The translations under genes and the position numbers were made by a program. A stretch of 64,000 nucleotides of DNA, taken from the NCBI RefSeq assembly GCF_002812045.1, contig NZ_NPEG01000001.1:434001-498000 (forward strand), read 5' to 3'. Each line of letters begins with the position of its first letter. The stretch's first letter is position 1. This document shows, one piece after another, positions 61,660-64,000 of this stretch. Source of the stretch: Leptospira haakeii. GTDB lineage: Bacteria; Spirochaetota; Leptospiria; Leptospirales; Leptospiraceae. The notes under the pieces were generated by a model. That model did not search any database, had not been told where the DNA came from, and worked only from the letters and a program-made list of their open reading frames with translations.

Positions 61660-61830
61660 CCCTTGCCAGCGGAAGTGCTAAACCAAAACCTGGAATTACG
61701 CTTTCAGGGAGGAAGTCGGGTGAAATTCCCGCGCTGACCCGCAACTGTGATGTCCGTTTTAAACGGAATAAGCCAGATCTTCCCCGCGATACTTTAACCT
61801 CGAGGTTGGGGGGTATCGTAAATCTCGCTC
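61660..61830 (+). promoter_or_regulatory. cobalamin (B12) riboswitch
   Basis: The conserved core is present in order: GGAAGTCGGGTGAAATTCCC (61711-61730), then GCGCTGACCCGCAACTGTGA (61731-61750), and the B12 box AGCCAGATCTTCCC (61771-61784). A following AACCT-CG-AGGTT hairpin (61796-61807) may be part of the loop-loop contact or the expression platform. The outer boundaries are approximate. It should repress the downstream lipoproteins and cobT when cobalamin is plentiful. Confidence 0.95.
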
Positions 61831-62014
61831 TTTAGCGCATCCGCGCTTTCTGCGATGGGGCCCCGAAAGCTAAAATGTCGGGGCTCTCGAACGGAAAAAG
61901 AAAACCACTGCAAATACGAAATCGTTCTGATCTTTTTATGGTCGATGATCGACTAACGTTGTTTTGCTATTGTTTTCTTTTTCTGCGATATCCGGCAGAC
62001 ATCAGGAGAGAAAA
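61831..62014 (+). promoter_or_regulatory. long leader between riboswitch and first lipoprotein gene
   Basis: A 184-base untranslated stretch. It holds AGCGC / GCGCT, GCCCCGA / TCGGGGC (near 61860-61890) and a GTCGA-TGA-TCGAC palindrome (61941-61953), and ends in an AGGAGAG ribosome-binding site. None of the stems has a T run, so control is more likely by translation or Rho than by an intrinsic terminator. Confidence 0.5.
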
Positions 62015-62536
62015 ATGAGAAAATTCAGGACAAAAGCGATAATCCTACTATTCGCTTTATCATTAATCAACACAGCTTGTTTCGAAACGGAAAAATCAGA
62101 GTCCGATAATAGTGCGATCATCGCTGCATTGATCCAAGCAAATTACATCGAAGTCGGTGGTTCTTGGCAAATAGGCTATTATTCTGGTGGATCTGATGGA
62201 GGAGTTTTCGGTACTGCTGCTATAACGGCTCAGTCTTGGATCGAGCAGGGAATGCAGAAATTAACTATCGTTGAGATAGATAATGCTAATAGAAAACTTT
62301 ATTATCAAGCATCAGCTGACGATTCTTCCAACCCTAGCAAATACGGAAGAATAGACTGGACTGCCATTCATAGCAATTCTTGTCCTTCGAGTGCAAGTCG
62401 CTGTTTCGAATATTGCCAAATCGTTTATGGAAAAAATACTTTAGCAGAGGCAAAAAGTGACCCGGCTACAAGCAATCCTTCTGCAATTAAGACGAACGGT
62501 TGCAACGGATTCGGCTATAATTATATGATTCCATAA
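62015..62536 (+). CDS. riboswitch-controlled putative lipoprotein
   Basis: A 173-residue protein with signal peptide and lipobox LINTAC (Cys about 21). The mature part has a G/S-rich GGSWQIGYYSGGSDGGVFG stretch and cysteines in NSCPSSASRCFEYC and NGCNGFGYNY that could form disulfides. I do not recognise the family. The ATG at 62015 has a strong AGGAGAG site; the frame is open 51 bases further upstream without one. Being first behind a cobalamin riboswitch, it is a candidate for cobalamin or corrinoid acquisition at the outer membrane. That role is inference from position only. Confidence 0.75.
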   Translation: MRKFRTKAIILLFALSLINTACFETEKSESDNSAIIAALIQANYIEVGGSWQIGYYSGGSDGGVFGTAAITAQSWIEQGMQKLTIVEIDNANRKLYYQASADDSSNPSKYGRIDWTAIHSNSCPSSASRCFEYCQIVYGKNTLAEAKSDPATSNPSAIKTNGCNGFGYNYMIP

Positions 62537-62570
62537 TCAGATCTTGATAACTAAAGGAGAGTCACAGCGT

Positions 62571-63410
62571 ATGAAACAAATAAGTAAATTTGCGTTTTTT
62601 GGAATGCCTATTTTATTCTTTCTCATTAGCTGTGACGGCTCCGGAAGTAGCACTGATCTAACTGGATTATTATTGACCGGTCAAAATTCGATCTCGAATT
62701 CAGAAAGTTGTCCACCAGGAACAATAGACCCGGGATATCTTTTAGCAAATACTGTGGTTAATGCTCCTGGTAGTAATCCTAGCATTCGATATAAAGATCC
62801 TGAAAAAGCGATCAACGGCGTTTGTGGAGGAGGACAGAACTCAGGTGGTATAGATGTTTATACAATAGGTTCGACCGATCCGAATAATTTTCTGATCCTT
62901 TCTTGGAATGGAGCAACCGTGACTAACGGTGCAGGCGTAGACTTTATTGTTTTCGAAAATGGTTTCCAACAACAAGCTTCGATCAATTATTTTATAGAAC
63001 CGATAATTGTAGAAGTGAGTTTGGACGGGACAGATTATTGCGGATTCAATCCTCAATATACCGGAGCCGCAAGCCCTGCTAGTTTAAACCCTGCGGATTG
63101 GATACGATTCGGAGGAGCAAATCCTGTACTCTGGAATATGCTTACGAATCCCCTCACTCCTGAAGAAATTTTTCCAGATCCGTTCGTTGCAACCGCAGGT
63201 GGAGACTCGTTCGACCTGGATGATCTAGCAGTGGATGCTCGATTTGCAAACGGATGCGATTCTACAGTGCTTTCCAATATACAAACAAATGGGTTCAAAT
63301 TTATTAAACTATTGAATGCGAAAGGACAATCAACCTTTCCTACTCCTACAGGAAGTTTTGACGGAGGCCCCGATATCGACGGAGTCATTGCAAAATCCGT
63401 AACTCCTTGA
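62571..63410 (+). CDS. riboswitch-controlled putative surface lipoprotein
   Basis: A 279-residue protein with lipobox LISC (Cys about 19). The body contains GVDFIVFENGF, VEVSLDGTDYCGF, DSFDLDDLAVDA and GPDIDGVIAKSV. These phrases occur, in my recollection, in cell-surface proteins with a beta-sandwich fold in various bacteria. The ATG at 62571 follows a GGAGAG site; it starts 34 bases after the first lipoprotein. Its place between a B12 riboswitch and cobT suggests binding or handing over of corrinoids outside the cell. No TonB-dependent receptor gene is in the window. Confidence 0.75.
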   Translation: MKQISKFAFFGMPILFFLISCDGSGSSTDLTGLLLTGQNSISNSESCPPGTIDPGYLLANTVVNAPGSNPSIRYKDPEKAINGVCGGGQNSGGIDVYTIGSTDPNNFLILSWNGATVTNGAGVDFIVFENGFQQQASINYFIEPIIVEVSLDGTDYCGFNPQYTGAASPASLNPADWIRFGGANPVLWNMLTNPLTPEEIFPDPFVATAGGDSFDLDDLAVDARFANGCDSTVLSNIQTNGFKFIKLLNAKGQSTFPTPTGSFDGGPDIDGVIAKSVTP

Positions 63411-63414
63411 CCTA

Positions 63415-63448
63415 AAACTGAACGGGATCTTCTGGTCTTTTTCAGTTT
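63415..63448 (+). other. inverted repeat between second lipoprotein and cobT
   Basis: An 8-bp stem AAACTGAA / TTCAGTTT with an 18-base loop lies 5 bases after the lipoprotein stop, followed by A/T-rich sequence. It could be a weak terminator or processing site that lowers cobT expression. Confidence 0.4.
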
Positions 63449-63477
63449 AATATTAAAATTTTAACAAGTGAAAACAA

Positions 63478-64000
63478 ATGATCCGCCCAAAAGATGTACA
63501 CCAATTGAACTTAGATAAATTATTACGTAATAAAATTGATACCAAAACCAAGCCATTAGGCGCCTTGGGAAAATTAGAAGATCTTGCCTATCGAATCGGC
63601 ACGATCCAAAACACAGTAGATCCCGTATTATCCAATCCTCATTTATTAGTATTCGCTGGGGACCATGGACTCGCAGATTCAGGAGTTTCCGCATTTCCGA
63701 AAGAAGTTACTTACCAAATGGTATTAAACTTTTTGAATGGAGGAGCGGCAATCAATGTGTTCTGTAAACAACATGGGATCAAATTGCTGGTTATAGATTC
63801 AGGAGTTTCCGGCGACTTTGAACAGTCTCATCCGGATTTTATATCTGCAAAAATAGCTGCCGGAACTAGAAACATTCTGAACGAACCGGCAATGACAAGA
63901 GAAGAATGTGAAGAAGCGATTCGTATCGGTGAAGAGATTGGAACTACCAAAGTCCCAAAAGATTGTAATATAATCGGATTTGGAGAGATGGGGATCGGAA
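63478..64000 (+). CDS. cobT: nicotinate-nucleotide--dimethylbenzimidazole phosphoribosyltransferase (partial, 3' end outside window)
   Basis: The first 174 residues are present and no stop codon is reached. The enzyme activates the lower ligand of cobalamin by making alpha-ribazole phosphate. Family motifs include [17 protein letters not shown] (residues 21-37), [19 protein letters not shown] (near 58-76), [16 protein letters not shown] (near 82-97) and [10 protein letters not shown] at the window's end. The ATG has only a weak ribosome-binding site. The gene belongs to the riboswitch operon unless the preceding hairpin separates it. Confidence 0.94.
   Translation, partial: MIRPKDVHQLNLDKLLRNKIDTKTKPLGALGKLEDLAYRIGTIQNTVDPVLSNPHLLVFAGDHGLADSGVSAFPKEVTYQMVLNFLNGGAAINVFCKQHGIKLLVIDSGVSGDFEQSHPDFISAKIAAGTRNILNEPAMTREECEEAIRIGEEIGTTKVPKDCNIIGFGEMGIG

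Noticed and set aside
61964..62014. Upstream extension of the first riboswitch-controlled lipoprotein
   Set aside because: The ATG at 62015 has a strong ribosome-binding site and starts a canonical lipoprotein signal; the extension would spoil it.

Overview
The window looks like chromosomal DNA of a spirochete of the genus Leptospira, probably a free-living (saprophytic or low-virulence) lineage. The reasons are the moderate G+C, the many TTG and GTG starts, the lipoproteins with relaxed lipoboxes, and characteristic gene types (7TM-DISM/AraC receptors, Gld-type ABC exporter operon, AraC regulator next to an SRPBCC gene, long Rickettsia-type isocitrate dehydrogenase). This was judged by reading alone; no database search was possible. 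No insertion sequence, prophage, CRISPR array or replication origin was seen.

Layout. 1-2.6 kb: fatty-acid beta-oxidation pair (3-hydroxyacyl-CoA dehydrogenase, SCP2-type thiolase). 2.7-9.9 kb: small membrane and secreted proteins, an ankyrin-repeat protein, a fumarylacetoacetase-family hydrolase, a propeller-like secreted protein, and an AraC regulator divergent from an SRPBCC gene. 10-18.1 kb (minus): an eight-gene overlapping operon with a Gld-type ABC system, a DUF4340-type protein, a Yip1-like membrane protein, mpl, pheS and a thioesterase. 18.4-23.8 kb (plus): an acyltransferase resembling a fungal FAS domain, a DUF2779 nuclease-like protein, argG, coaD and ndk.

23.8-34.8 kb is a complete nitrate-assimilation locus. 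It holds a fused assimilatory nitrate reductase/NAD(P)H-type flavoprotein/BFD protein (minus), and divergently a NarK-type transporter, nirB, nirD, a uroporphyrinogen-III methyltransferase (sirohaem), a MoaC-MoaB fusion and moeA (molybdenum cofactor). The intergenic region carries two oppositely directed sequences that match sigma-54 promoters at both -24 and -12 with exact spacing, so the whole locus is probably under nitrogen control. The minus-strand promoter would make a nearly leaderless mRNA that starts at a GTG codon.

34.9-47 kb: isocitrate dehydrogenase, a PAS histidine kinase with a response regulator, a ferredoxin, a Tat-exported GMC oxidoreductase pair, tRNA-Ser(GGA), an aminotransferase, a membrane-anchored AraC receptor, a gene-free structured segment ending in a strong terminator (candidate small RNA), a SnoaL-like gene with an ECF sigma factor, and an M14-type peptidase. 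47.4-54.5 kb (minus): lipoproteins, an orphan MotB-like protein, a ferritin-like protein, an RsbW-like ATPase and gltX. 54.7-58.2 kb: an unusual type IIA topoisomerase whose A subunit resembles phage T4 gp52 more than GyrA or ParC. 58.3-61.5 kb: an SH3-domain protein, an alpha/beta hydrolase and a flavin amine oxidase. 61.6 kb to the end: a cobalamin riboswitch followed by two unrecognised lipoproteins and the start of cobT, which is cut by the window edge.

The best leads are the riboswitch-controlled lipoproteins (candidate B12-acquisition proteins), the divergent sigma-54 nitrate promoters, the T4-like topoisomerase, the standalone FAS-I-like acyltransferase, the DUF2779 protein with a Cas4/AddB-like cysteine arrangement and a DEDDy exonuclease site, and the candidate small RNA at 44.8 kb.
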